A stretch of 64,000 nt of DNA, taken from NCBI RefSeq assembly GCF_047495875.1, contig NC_092463.1, positions 36,087,724-36,151,723 of the forward strand. Reading direction: 5' to 3'. The translations under genes and the position numbers were made by a program. Source of the DNA: Pithys albifrons albifrons. Taxonomy: Eukaryota > Chordata > Aves > Passeriformes > Thamnophilidae. Of the stretch, positions 20,026-38,474 are shown piece after piece (position 1 is the stretch's first letter; each line of letters opens with the position of its first letter). The notes beneath the pieces were generated by a model, which saw nothing but the letters and a program-made list of their open reading frames with translations, did no database searches and was not told the origin of the DNA.

Positions 20026-22884
20026 GTTCTAGTGTGCAGATTTACCCTTTGGTGAAGATTGCCATGTAATCAAGGTTTTTGATATTGTTGTTCAAAATCT
20101 CCATGTTAAAAATTGGATGTGTTACTCACAGACTTTGCTCTTAGCTCAGCCAAAATGAGAAGCCAAAAGTTTGGGCCAAACTGAGCTATTTGCATAACCT
20201 GCAGGGGTATGGACACAGGACAGGTTTCTGTGGTAAGATGGTAAATGACAGCACTTTCAGCTGAACTCATTTTGAGGGTTCAGAGAACAGCTATAAACAT
20301 GAGGAAAGCTGAAAAATAAGGCTTTTTTTTAAGTTAAGAGACTCTAGTCACCTCTTTATAAGGACTAATAAAGGGAAGATGAAGGAGTGATTTGATCAGA
20401 ATCTCAAGAGTAACAATGAAACAAGAAAACACAAACTTTTCTGGGTAACAAAGATGTGGGTAGTCAATTGCAGCTAAACAAAAAAAATCAGTATAGAAAT
20501 GTAGTGATGCTTCTTAAACAATTAAAGTAGTTAGCCTTTGGAAGAAAAGTGCTGCCATGGACCTTTGCTCACTGGCACTGGTTAAGCCTAGAGAGTTTCC
20601 TGAAAGATATTCTGGAATTCAGAATTATTTGAGGGTGGAATAAAGTAGACTTCAAACCCCTCAACTGCCAAGATTTTAGTTACAACTTCCCACCATTGCT
20701 AACCACAGCTGTTGGTAAAGGTTAAAGGTGTAGATGTGTTTTGGCACTACAGGTGCTTAATCTTTGTTTTGCCCAACCTTGTGCTTAGCATAGATATACA
20801 AACTATCTTAGTTGTCTACTGGCACCATATCTGTACTGCACCTCTCAGATTATTGCAGCTCATGGAGCTGGCAGGCATAGATTTGAATCCACAAATTAAA
20901 TATACAAATCTAGGCTTACCATTCCTCTTGTGAAGAAAAACAGCCAAATTTTCTATTTCCTTGCTAAACATCAGCAGCCAGTTGGGAATTGTGATGGACA
21001 GGGCCCCTCCTGTGGAGCTAATAGCATTAACCTTCTCCCTGTTCCCATGGCACATTTCACTTGGTAGCTATTTAATTTTAATTTAATTTAATTTTTTCTG
21101 TTTCGTTCTATTTTTTTTTTATAGTAGATAGGGAGTCTTCATCACTATGTGACATAAATGGTTTTAGAAGTTGAGTTACTTATTGCTTAACTTGACACAA
21201 TAAATCAGCTGCCAAATTGAGAATGATAACCAAATAGGGTGGATAACCACCACATGCTGCAGGAAGCAGGACAAGCAGTGTTTCTGAGCTGGGGATATGT
21301 ACCCACCAGATGCTGTATTACAATGATGATGAGACGTGCAGGAAATGGGTGACTACAGGTTTGCATCTGCAAGTTAAGGGCACCCTTCTAATGGCCAAAG
21401 AGCTACTAGAGCTGGTGCTGTGTGGGATCAAGCCCACTGAGTTTTGAGAAAGCAGGAGGAGGATCTGGATAAACCTCTAGATGCGGTCTCTCTCTGAGTG
21501 AGCTCTGTTCCTCTGAGGAATTCACTGGAGGCCTATTATGAACATAGAAGGAGGGTGATGAGGTGTTTGATGTGGTAAACAAACACTCCCAGGCAGAGTT
21601 GCACGTGTCTGTTTGGGAAAACAACAAATTTTCAAAATAATTCTCCCCTACTGAATTAGGTAGGAAGTACAAGAATTCAATGTCTCTTCCATTTATGAAT
21701 GTTGAATTACTAACAACCTTAATATTTACATTGGTTCACAGTTGATTAAGATCATTTCAGTCCACCAAGAACTGAAAACACGCATGTCTAAATATTTATA
21801 ATGGAGATGCTCCCTCCAGGTTCATTTCCAACAGCCGCTTCCAATGCTGGGTCTCCAAATGGCCAGCTCTTCCAGCAGAACTGTTTCCTGCACATCCATC
21901 TGCTTGCTCTCTCAGATAAACACACATCTCTTCTTCTAGCTATGTGGTACTGACTTCTCTTCACCACATGCATGGTTAGTGGTGATGCCCTGCAGAAGCT
22001 TTACTGTGAGTATGAGTCACAGAAAGAACCCAGCTGGGTATGTGGAAACCCATTTGGGTTTGTGAATTAGCAAGATGTGAGAGAGTTTGTCTTTTCTTTT
22101 AAACCAATCCATGAAGCAAGTCCAATATGGAATTACTGAGTTAATATATATGAATAGACTGCCTGTCATTTTTCACAGAGTCATTTCTATGACATTAACT
22201 GGAAACAGCAAGTAACAAACAGAGAGACTGAAATCCACTCCCTAGTTGCTCTGAAAGGCAGTTTCACAGAACGTGTAAGGCTGGCTCTGATTGGCAGTGT
22301 GCAGAAAGCTACTGCCACTGCTGTACATGCTACTGGTCAGCAGATAAACAAAGCAATCCTGTTTCCAGGGCGGTGAAGCCAGTAGTAAATTTACACAGCC
22401 ATCTTTTTAATAGCTTTGGAGAATAAAGGAAAACAAAGCACAGTCATTTCAAGCTCCATTAGAAACAGATTGAGAAAAATCAATGTGTGACAAACAAGAA
22501 GGGACAAACTCTGGATAAGGAAATGCCGCTAAGCTTTTAGAAACATACATACATGTTTTTCTAACTAGCAAACAAATAGCAAGCAACCAGAATCTTTTGA
22601 AATACCTGTACACATTAATGGGAGGAACTTTTAAAATATTGACATTCCATTATTAAAATAAATGGGACAAAGATCTGGTTAGTAATGGCTGCGTCACTCA
22701 AAAAAACGTACCAGCAGTGGGGCTAGTTCTGCAGTCCTTGTTCAACACATATGCACCATCAGCACTCTGCTGGTAACAGCCTGTTTGTGATTGTTCCTAG
22801 GAAGCTGCTTAAGCTTTAAGTGTGTACTTGGGTTAGGAATGTATTCTGTCCATGTTAAGTGAACATGGACTTGGACTAACTCAG

Positions 22885-22945
22885 ATTGGAAGGAATCTCT
22901 GGAGCTCATCTAGCCAACCTCCTGCTCATGAAATGTAAGGTGAGA
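22885..22945 (-). repeat. CR1 3'-end remnant
   Basis: The plus strand reads 'ttggaaggaatctctggag' then 'ctcatctagccaacctcctg', the antisense of the CR1 3' UTR. It is short and diverged, and the ends are approximate. Confidence 0.55.
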
Positions 22946-23590
22946 TACAGAGAGGGTGTAGGCTTACTACAGGGGCACAGGGGGAGGGGATCAAGAAGTG
23001 CATCATGTTCTTGACCCAGCATCATATCCTCTCAGCTACAGTTACCATGCAAGAAATGAAATCTGGCTGTTCATTTGTGACACCTGAACTTGGATTTCCA
23101 GGAGCAGTGAGACCCCTCCTTGCCAGAGACACACTGAGAAACACCATCTGCCCATGGAAATTTCTCTCCATTGCCCTGGCACTTGACACTGCCAGCCTCG
23201 GAACTAATTCTTGTTGTGGCATTCTGCCTTCCTTCTCCAAATTGTGTCATTCCTGAAGTTGCCTTGGAATGCAGCACTGGATGGGCTTACGTTTTGCTGG
23301 CAGTGCATTCCAACAGGGCAGAGCCCCTTGTTTCCTATAGCAAAACACCACACAGGATCTCCTGGATAAAAGGAGCCTCGGATTAAGCCGAATACAAAAT
23401 TTGATCCAATTTATCTGCCTTTTTCCTTGTCACAGAATGGTTAGACTGCCTTTTTGTACTTTTTGAGATGCACCCTCAGTCTGAGAAGCAGTGTCACTAC
23501 AAATGAAGCCAGCCACTGCCATGAGATAGTATGGCATTCCAGAGCTGTGGAGGGGCATTTATGTTCTCTGTCTTTGCCCCAGTGCTCCAT

Positions 23591-23624
23591 GTGTGTGCGC
23601 GCACGTGTGTGCGTGTATGTGTGT
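23591..23624. repeat. TG/CG-rich alternating purine-pyrimidine tract
   Basis: About 34 bases of almost strictly alternating pyrimidine and purine (gtgtgtgcgcgcacgtgtgt and onward). Such tracts can adopt Z-DNA. It lies some 250 bases upstream of TTC9 exon 2. Confidence 0.8.
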
Positions 23625-23813
23625 CCCAGGAGTAAACACAATCCCTTTGCTTTGCAATGCCAAAAGTAGAAGCATTGGTATTTAAATTGTGAACAATTGG
23701 GTTTGGCAAACAACCCATATGACTGCACCCTTTCTGAATCACGGGGTTGAGTCATTTCCCTCACCTAAGCTGCTCTCTTCTTCTGTGCAGATTGCAGGAC
23801 CAGGGAGATATAA

Positions 23814-28888
<5,075 letters not shown>

Positions 28889-29628
28889 AAATGAAGCAAC
28901 TTCAGTTGAAGTGCCCAAGGGGGAACATTTCCTCCTAGAAGTTCATTTGGTGGATTTTCCTGTTTGCTCTGCCTCGTCCTCATCTCCTCATCCATCCACT
29001 CTCCCTTGCTCTTCATTGAATACCAGTTTTGAAAAAAGAGACTAAGTTGCTGGATATGGCTGCTTGCCAACCATGGTAATACCCCTTCCCTGTGGCAAAA
29101 GAGCACAACTACAGCCAGCCTTGTTCCCAGACTGTCACACACCAGGAGTAGGCAATGCTGGGGGACCTGTCTGATTCTGAACTGACTATTACCTATCAGG
29201 GAAGCAACCCCGAGAACAACAACTCCCGACCAGGCCAGGTTGGAGACAAAGAGTTTCTGATCTGAGTGGTCACTGGAGCTTGGAAGAGCTAAGAAACCAA
29301 GAGAGTCACTGGTCATTTCACAGGGGACAGCAAATAAAAGCCTTTTTACCATCAGTTCCATCTGCCTGCTTCTCCAGTGTGTGTTACTGGTCTCCAGTGA
29401 GAGCTCACATGCTCCCAGTCTAACGTCAGTGGAAACTGTTTCTAAACATCCTCTTGATGAAAGCACAGAACACCCTATGAACCCCTGCAGAGCTGTCCCG
29501 GTGCCGGAGGAGAAGGCTGTGGGCTACCACAGAGCGCTGAGCAGACTGTGAAAGCATGGTGTACAGTGTGAGGGAAAAACTGTGAAATAATTCATTAAAG
29601 GCAAATAAAAATTATTCATAGGCAACAA
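28889..29628 (+). other. TTC9: TTC9 3' UTR (short form)
   Basis: Sequence after the TTC9 stop. Polyadenylation signals AATAAA occur at 29332-29337 and 29604-29609. The second is followed by an AT-rich stretch and is the better candidate. Mammalian TTC9 mRNAs can be longer, so transcription may run past this point into the MIR and CR1 region. A 259-codon open frame on the opposite strand covers this region but has no known domain. Confidence 0.6.
29604..29609 (+). terminator. TTC9: Polyadenylation signal, candidate TTC9 mRNA end
   Basis: A canonical AATAAA within 'ggcaaataaaaattattc', about 715 bases after the stop. It is assigned by position and motif only. Confidence 0.55.
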
Positions 29629-29697
29629 GTCCAGGCATTGCTTTTCAAAGGGACCCCTTGGGTTCCCCATGTCCAGACAGACAACATTGTCTAGTGG

Positions 29698-29935
29698 GGA
29701 GGCAGCATGGTGTGGGGAACAAGGAATGTCTCCATTCTTACCTTGGCTCTGCCAATGCCTTGATGTGTGATCCTGGGCAAGTCACTTAACCTCTTGGTGC
29801 CTCAGTTTCCCTGTCTGTACACTAGGGATAATAATACTTCCCTACCTCGCAGGGGTGTTGTGAGGATGTATTAGTTAATGTTTGTAAGTAACAGTACAGT
29901 GATGTACAGTGCTAAGTATTATCAGTACATTGGTT
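29698..29935 (+). repeat. MIR (CORE-SINE), well preserved
   Basis: A nearly complete MIR. A tRNA-like left part ('ggcagcatggtgtgg', 'cttggctctgcca') is followed by the core 'gtgatcctgggcaagtcac', 'cttaacctc', 'gcctcagtttccctgtctg', then 'gggataataatacttccc' and 'gttgtgaggatg'. Preservation is much better than in the other two MIR pieces of this window. Confidence 0.85.
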
Positions 29936-30481
29936 TGAGGTCTTGATTCTCCCACCTTGTCTTGGTGCTTCCTGTGTCCTGTTTTTTTCTCTTGTAGGAT
30001 ATGGTGCTGACAAACAGGGGAGTACCAACAGCTTTGGAGCCTATTTCAGCAGCCCATAGGGCCTGTTTAGACCTCCTGCAGTAGTCTGTTTCTAAGAGCT
30101 CAGGCCCCTTGGCTCAAAGGTCCTTTTCCTGAAATTGCCAGTAATGGGATCACTAAGTGCCACAAACACATTTCCAGTGTGACTGGCAGCAGCAGTGGCC
30201 CACAGAGGCTTGTTTCCAGTTGCAGGATGTACATGTGTGGTTTCATCCCATGGTGGTCAGTGTCGAGTGAGTATACCCAGAGTTACTTCACTCAGTCCTC
30301 AGCTGAAACAGGGAAACTGGAACAGAGAGCTGAGCAAAGTTCAGCTAAGTGCTGTGTGCGTTTGCCCCAGCGGATGTGGTATCAGCAGACAGTTAGCGAT
30401 GGCAACTGTGGTATCTAGTCACATTTTTCTCCAGCCAAAATTTGGAGGAGTTATTAGAGAAACATCAAGAGAAAAGGCAAA

Positions 30482-31116
30482 TTGAATATAAGCTGGCAGT
30501 GTGCCCTGGCAGCCCAGAGGGCTGACCATATCCTGGGGTGTATCAGGCAGAGCATCACCAGGCCATCGAGAGAGAGGATTGTCCTGCTCTGCTCTGCACT
30601 GAGGTGGCCTCACCTTGGATATTGTGTGCAGTTTAGGGTGCCACAATGTAAGAAGGATACAGAGCTATTAGGGAGTGTCCAAAGGAGGGCTGCAAAGATG
30701 GTGAAGGGTCTTGTGGGGAAGCTGTATGAGAAGCAGCTGAGGGCACTTGATCTGTTCAGCCTGGAGAAGAGGAGACTGAGGGGAGACCTCATTGCAGTTA
30801 CAACTTCCTCATGAAGGGAAGAGGAGAGGCAGGCACTGATCTCTTCTCTGTGGTGACCAGTGACAGCACCCAAGGGAATGGCCTGAAGTTGTGTCAGGGG
30901 AGGTTTAAGTTGGGTATTAAGAAAAGGTTTTCCACTCAGAGAGTGGTTGGGCACTGGAACAGGCTCCCCAGGGAAGTGGTCATGGCATCAGCCTGCCAGA
31001 GTTCAAGAAGCGCTTGGACAATGCTCTTAGGCACATGGTGTGACTTTTGGGGCTGTCCTGTACAGGGCCAGGAGTTGGACTTCAAAAATCCTCAGGATAT
31101 TCTATGATTTTATGAA
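30482..31116 (+). mobile_element. CR1 LINE, 5'-truncated 3' copy
   Basis: Translation gives the CR1 RT C-terminus ('GYCVQFRVPQ', 'LGSVQRRAAKM', '[14 protein letters not shown]'). It is followed by the 3' coding remnant ('gtggttgggcactggaacagg') and the CR1 3' end, closing in 'gatattctatgattttatg'. Frame breaks, including the stop after 'LIAVTTSS', show it is dead. It lies about 0.9 kb after the TTC9 polyadenylation signal in the same orientation. Confidence 0.9.
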
Positions 31117-33795
31117 ATCTCTGTCATTGTCTCTGAAAAAACTGAAGTCATATGCTTTCATATCAGGTTGTATCCACCTCATACTGGAGGTGAGGAAGAG
31201 ATCATCTTAAAGTGGCAAGTAAGTCTCTGAAATAAGGCAGATCTACATCAGTTGTGTAAAACTTGTATCAGCCAAGATGGCTCCAGAAGTTCATCTTTCT
31301 CTGGTGGGTGGTGGAAGGCAGCTGCTTCCCAAAATTTGGAACACAGTGTGCAGGTACTGCATCCTGGAGGCTGCACAGTCACCTTCTTCAGATGGCCCAC
31401 AGGTCATACCTCTGGGCCAGAAATAGTAAGCACCCCTGCCCATCACTACAGATGTCTAAGCAATAAATGGCACTACAACTGCTGCTAGGAAAACAATTGA
31501 TTTAAAGACAAAGAGGACAAATGAGGTAAATTCTGTAAGTGGTTGCTAACTAGTCCAGAAAATAAAGGTTGGGTGGAAATGTGCTTGCCTTGCATGTAAG
31601 GTGTACCCAATACTGTATAAGACATAGAGTTAATAAGATTCTGATTCTCAGGCGCAGTCTCTATTATCCAAAATACATCACAGCACACAAAAAAATTCAA
31701 ATAGAGGTGACTCCCCCCTGCTCTCTATTGCTCATGACATTTCATCCCACAGCCCCATGTGTCTTTTCACTGAGAGTGAAATGAGGATTCATCCTGCAGG
31801 CCATGCAGGAGGAGAGGACACCACCTATGCAAACAGTCTCTGCCCCAGGAAAGCTCAGACAAGCAGAGGCAGGCTTGTTACTCATGACCTTAATGCAAGA
31901 GAAAGGGCATTCTGCAGCCACTGGAGATATAGGTCCACAACCGTCATTTTGTCTGGAAACAATTTTAGTCTTTACACTGGCTTCACTGACATCCTGTCAC
32001 TGCATCAGTTCCATGTATATATTAGTATAAAAAGGGCACAGCAGGCGTCAGTCTCCTCACTTTGCAGCATCTTTCTCTCCAGGAGCACTGCAAAGGATGA
32101 GGGAAAGAGGGAAGTTTGCGAATGTGCATAAGGAAAATATCTGAGAGCCTTCAGGGGCTACACAACAACCTATTTTCTGAAGAAAGCTGCTATTGACACC
32201 CAGAGGCCCTGCAAGCAGTGCACACTTAAAACAGAACCCGGAAGAAGTCACCAAATAAAAAAGAGTCCAGGACTGTTTTGACACTATGTAGCACCTGTGT
32301 GTTTCCACAGTAACACTGAGCTTGAGTGAAATGTGGACAAAACTCCAGGTTGGGGGCCCTGTACATGCAAGAAGAGACATGGCAGCAATGCCACCAACTC
32401 CTCTGGGCTGCACGCTCCCAATAGGAGCCAGTTCTGTCTTGCAGTCTAATTAGAAAGATGTGCAAACACATCACTTCTACTGTGTGTGTCAGGGGAGTAA
32501 GAAGGAGCCTTTGAAACTTCCTAAAATGCTTTGTCTTCTGCAGAAAGAAAGAGAAGGCATATTTGACATCCAGCACAACAAGAGGCTCTTCAGCTCGAGA
32601 GAAGCAAGGCCCTAAAGGGGCCTAAAGGACCATAGGCAAGTTTATGTCATGGCACCTGCTGAATGTAAGAATACCTAAGGGAGAACCTTGTGTTTTTGTC
32701 CAAGAACTGTCTTTAACAGGAAACAAAAGAGTGAAATAAGGGTTGGCTGTAAAGGGGAGAAACCAGTATCAGCCCCCAAGAAAGAGGTCTACATATACAA
32801 GACCCTCTAGAGTCCATAGTTAAACAGCATTACACACCTTTTCCACTGAGTGGTCTCTAGCAGTCAGATGTAGAGGTGTGGGCAAAGGCCATGCTAGTTA
32901 TTCAGGGAGCTGGAGAGACAGAGAAGGAGCTGTCTCTGTTGGAGGTAGCCTTGTCCACTGCAAGTTGGTGGTATGTTTCTGTGGAGCAGTCAAATGGCAA
33001 TGTGAAGATACACATCCTAGAACCCCAAAAAAGCAAACAAAGCTTTAGCTCATCCAGGGGTTTGCCATCAACATGCAGCACATAAGGGAATGAACACAGA
33101 CCTCTACATGTACCCAGCAGGGCTAAAATCTTTCCAATGCATTGAGAAGTGAGTACATTCACCCATCATATGTGAAAACAGCAGGCACAAGATGGCAGGT
33201 GCCAGGCAGACCAGTAGGACAGCAAACAGGAACTGAGGCTGAAAGCAGAGGGATGAAATGGATATGAGCCAAACCCAGGTTCATAGGCAGAATGAGAATT
33301 GATTTTTTTTTAAAAAAAGCAAAACCAAACCACGCTGATAAAGGGCTACCCACACTATTTGCAGTTCATAACAACACCCAATTTTGGCAGGATACACAGC
33401 AGGAAAAATAGGCAGCAAGATTAGATGTGATTTTCCCAGCTGGAGGGGACAAAAGAGGGGGAGGCTTCCTTCCTCCAGCACATTTTTGAAAATGTGAGGA
33501 GAAGACAAAACAGGTGCTGGCCACAGAATTCTTCCAAATACATGTTAACAGTTGCCATTGGTGGAAGTGGCCTAAACAGGGTGAAGTCCTTGTTTAAATT
33601 AGCAAGAAGGGATGACTGGTTTCCAGAACTGATGTGAAGGCAAAGGTCTCACTATTCTTGCTTCAGACCTGCTGATTAACTCTATTGTCTGCCAGTTTAT
33701 TCACCTTCCCTTCTGCACCTTGAAGCACGCTGATGTTCCTCCCAAGTTTCTATGGCAAAACTTCTGCATCTGCACAGTAGTTTGGAGGCTTGGGC

Positions 33796-33827
33796 AGGTG
33801 TTACTTAAATGAGGTGTTACTTAAATG
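33796..33827. repeat. Tandem duplication of 16 bp
   Basis: The unit 'aggtgttacttaaatg' occurs twice in direct succession without a mismatch. Confidence 0.9.
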
Positions 33828-34542
33828 TGCTGTGACACCCAGATGGGATGGTTGGGAGAATGCAGTAAATTATCAGGTTTCTTAGTACTGTCCATGTGTT
33901 TACATAACTAATTAGTACGATTTTGTATCACTGCAGCTGGTAAGAGGTGGATTCCAGAGATTGTTCTGATTTGATCTTCTAAGTAGTTCTTCAGTTACTA
34001 AGTGCTGCAGGAGGCTGTACCACCACACCAACAACAGCCCCATTGCTGGTTCAGTGAAGGTGATGAAAAGACATGACACCCTCTTGGCTCCTCTCACACC
34101 TGCAATTGAAGGCAGGTAAATTCATAGATACTTGATGAGAACATGAGAGGATACCTTTGCAACGTGTGACTTGGAGGCAGTTAGCAGCTTGTGAGGTGGA
34201 AGGCACAGATGTAGAGAGAGAGGGGTAAAAACCCTCTCCTTTGCTTCACAGAGACAGATGCTCTCTCTGTCACAGCAAGGGACCAGCTCAAACTCTCTTC
34301 AGCTCAGAGAACTCTGTTTAGAGCAACTGTTTTCGGTGGCAGTTGTAGTCAGGAATCAGGAAATAGACTGTGTATTGCCCAGGAAATTACCTTGTTACTC
34401 TACTTCCTTGCTCTCTCTTTATCCTATGGAAAGCACCTGTTGTTACATGGACAGGTAAGGAGGCACATATGGCACTATTTAACCATGGCCATGGTGAATG
34501 AAGCTGCTCTCCTGGAGAGGCTTCACAGGCCCTACCCACAGT

Positions 34543-34603
34543 CTTTCCTTTCCCTTTCCCTTCCCTTTCCCTTCCCTTTCCCTTCCCTTTCCCTTCCCTT
34601 CCC
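34543..34603 (+). repeat. CCCTTT/CCCTTC pyrimidine tract
   Basis: About 60 bases of pure pyrimidine on the + strand, built from alternating 'ccctttccctt' type units. It is a low-complexity tract able to form triplex DNA in principle. Confidence 0.95.
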
Positions 34604-37600
34604 GGGGGCTCCCTTTTTGCCTGCAGGGAGTGTGAACCTGTGCCAGCTGGTAGCTACCTCTGGTGACTCCCCATCACTGGTGAGGAAAGAATTTGTAACA
34701 CAGCCAGGTGGAATTGGCAAGGGCATCAGGAAGTAAGAATTTGGCTGGAGCTTTGAGGCCAACACAGATTCTCGTCACAAGTAGTGCCACCAGACCTTCA
34801 GTGATTCCACATGCCCAGGCTCCTGTATACATGTGTACAGGAACACTGTATATGGGTACATGTGGCACTCAGGAGAGCTCCCTTTTGCCCACCATGGCCT
34901 ACAGAGATTACCTCAGAGGAAGGGTGAATCACCGGTATACTCTCTCTTTGTACTATGTTCTCTCCAGAGATGAGCAAACAGAAGCATATGAGCATATGTT
35001 CTCTTGTCTATTGTCAGAGCTTTAAATCAAAACTGTGATTAATCTGAAACTGTATTTTATGTATTAGACCCCAGCTTACCTCAGTACTGTAAAGGTTTGG
35101 TGTTAACTATTGTGTAACATTGACATCCAAAATGCAAAATATGAGCACTGAAGATGACAGAACAGCTTTCTATAAAGAACTCTGCCGAGAGAAAAAATCA
35201 CTTTGCAATAAAAGGAAAAAGATCTAGTTACTAGTAACAGAACAAAGATTTAATATTAAATCTCCATCAGTGACTTTTTCCCCAGCACTTATGGAGGCAA
35301 CTCCTCAGTCTATGTGCAAGTGGGTGGGTGCACAAGGGGGTTGGTGCAGCCCTGAGGGCAGAAATGTACAAGACAGAGCTGGACCAGACCACACCCTGCT
35401 GCCTAGTCCATCCCACAGGACCTGCCCCAGCTCAGCCAGTCCTGACACATTGTACTGACTGCTTGACTCTTGAAATGAGAGCAGGGCAAAAGTTTGGTTA
35501 CCAATTATTGCTGTTATGAGGTCCCAGTTCTGCAGGCCATGACTCTGCAGTGAACATAACTGCTTACACATGCGCCCCAGGAAGAGAGAGGAAGGGGAAG
35601 ATATTCCAAGGGAAGCAAGAGCTTCACTGAATGTGAAAACCAGCCTGAGTGAAAACTCCCATGACCAATCAAATCAAAGTAGATGCTATTCAGAGTCTGT
35701 GCTCCTGTTTGAGTGAGAAAGGAGAGTAAGGCTATCTCAAAGAACAGTTCAGGTGGGAAAAGGAACAAAAGAAAAAGAGACATAGATGCCCATAGCTGCA
35801 AGTCTAAAGGGCCTGGCAGGAGCTCTGACTCCAGGACAGAGGAGGGGGGTTTGGAATGGGGGACACAAGGAGTGAAACACAAGAGAAAGAGGAAATACAA
35901 AAATGGAAGATAGTAGAAAAATCAAAAGATAGAGCTGATAACAAGTCTTCCAGTAGGACATGGACATCTGAGTGACCAGACCCTACCATAGCTCTGACTC
36001 TGAAGAATGAGGGAAGAAGAGTGAGATCAATATTGTCTGAGAACAAGAGGAGATCTCAGGCAATGGCTGTCTGCTGGACTTTTAAATGCTGATCCCTTCA
36101 TTTTGCCTTTGTATTGCTTTCAATATGGTGAACCGAGATAGAGATCAAATGCTTTGTCCTGATTTATTTTTTTAACTTGTGGACAGCAGTGGCTGGGGGA
36201 GACAGGGGCAACGTGCACAGGGTCATTGTTTTGAGACCTGTATTAGCTGGAAGCACTAAGCCACCTTCATTATGTGTTTTGAGGACAGAGTTATTTTGAG
36301 ACCTGAAATAAAACAAATGAGAGCTTTTTTCCAAGGCTTATATATTCTTGACTTCAGATTCCAGCCCTTCTGCCGAAGTTGTCCATAAAGCAGGCTGCTG
36401 TTCCAGTTTGGTGGGAGGAGCTTTTGCTGTCAATGCCTCTGCTTCAGCAGTGGTCCAAACTCAGATGTAGCTGCACCTGGTTCCTCCTGCAGCAGCATCA
36501 AGTTCTAGACAGAAACCGTTACCGAGCATGTGATACTAAAATTGAAATGTATTTTAATGGCCACTAGAAAAAAGTGGCCAATATTCAGGTTACCCAGAAC
36601 GAAACAGATGGACTAAGCGTTTCTCTGATTTTGCTTAGCAAAGAGAGCTGGGGAATTTACAGTTGGGAAGAAAGGATTTTCACTTTCTTAACCAACAACG
36701 GATGGTTTGCAGCCAGTCTTGCTGCCAGTGTTATTCTTATTTGGTGATGACAGCCCAAAGAAAGAAGTTTAGTGTGGCCTGGAACAGCCTCAGGGGGAAA
36801 GTCACATGCTGGGTGGACTGTGTTATCAGCTCCCTGAAATGGGCTGGTGATAGAGCTACAGACTCTGCAGACTTCCTCCACTTCACACAGCAGCAGTACT
36901 GGGTTACAGCGGGTCTCTTGGCAGCAGATAAAATCCCAGCTGTTTCATATTACCTCCTACAAACTTCTGGTTAGAGAAATAGCCACATGCAAATGGCATA
37001 TTCCTCACTCAAGAGGGGGTCTCCAGCATCTTGCTGGGGCTGAATTAGATCCAACCAACAGCTTGCTGAATTCAGTAGGTTGTCTTTGAGGCTCAGCTGC
37101 CTCCTGGCAGGCTCTGAGCACTGACTCAGGGAGAGTATATAAGCCCAAGGACACAAGCCAAGATGCAAGGCCTTTCATGGGGTCCTTTAGATGGCCTCTG
37201 GCTGAGTGAGGTATGGGGGCTGAGCCAGGATGCTCAGTAAAGGCCAGGTCTCAGCATCAGCTGAGCAGAACAAACGTGTGACCCTTTTGTAGTCCAGAGG
37301 CCAGGCTTTCACATCAGCTCCACAAACTGCAGGGGTGGGTCACAAAGCCAGGGCTGACCTCTGACTGGCATATCCACACTGCTAACAACCCCTATGGGTT
37401 TTGACTATCCCAGTCTTTGATGCTGGGACTGCACTGTCATGCTGAGGTAGAGGTAGCCTAAAAAAAACCTTTAAAAACCCTTTAAAACCCGAGTAGTAAG
37501 GACTCCAAACATCAACAAGCAAACTGTAAAAATCCATGAGGATTTTGGAGCTCACATGGCTCAGAAAGGCTCAGCTTATCACTTCTTCATGTTTGTGACC

Positions 37601-38474
37601 AGCAAACCTGCCTGCTGTTGTATCACACAGGCCTGGGCTTGCATATAAGTGCAGAAAAATAGTTATCTAGTCATTGTGCCAGCAAAATGGAAAGGCTGAG
37701 CAAGAGAAAAGCCTGCCTTGAGCATCACCAAACCCACACGTCACAACACCAACTCAAACTTAACTTTTCACCTTAACCTCAAGTTGCTGTTCAACAGGCT
37801 GTCAGTCTGGGAGATTTGAGTGAGGTGTGGAAAACTATTTCCATGTAAGAGAAGATGAAAAGGTGTGAACAGGACTAGGGTCTGAATCTGCAGATTACAG
37901 GCAACTGCATAGCTTGACTTTCAGATCAGTGGCTGGGAATACAACACTCTCAGTTAGGAAAATCCTGTTATTTATAGCATACACAGTCAAAAATCAAATC
38001 AACAGAAAAATGAAGAACCCCATATTGTCATTAGTACTGATTCCCATTTTAAAATTAGCTCCATTTTTCTTTCCAAGTAATGCATCATCTTCTATGACAT
38101 ATGCTGTTGTTGAGAGACATCCCTCTTATTTTCAGTGTTCTGGGACAGCTATTTCCCACTCCACCTATTATTAGTCTGGAGTCTGATGTGGAGCTCTAGG
38201 GATCCTGGATGTTTACATCTCTGTGATGTCAGATGGACTCACATAACTAATGCAAGATGGCTGTCTAATAAACGATGAGATCTCTCCTTTTCACTCATCA
38301 TCAGTATAAACACAAAGTCCCTGCAGGGACTTCACAGTTCTGTTCATGATGAGCAAGTCAAGGCAAGCCATGTCATCTCACACCATAAATCTGAGGAAGT
38401 ATCAACTCTGAAAACAGGACTTGAAAAAATCCTCAAGAGAGGATGTACATCACCCATTACCTCAAGGCAATTAG

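Larger units (their letters stand above)
31117..38474. other. Intergenic, no gene seen
   Basis: About 7.4 kb of sequence without recognisable coding exons. It contains a 16-bp tandem duplication (33796-33827), a pyrimidine tract (34543-34603) and a 20-bp imperfect palindrome (34822-34841). Short open frames show no domains. Confidence 0.5.

Noticed and set aside
34532..34765. A Lys/Arg/Glu/Gly-repeat peptide on the minus strand
   Set aside because: It is only the translation of the CCCTTT/CCCTTC low-complexity tract.
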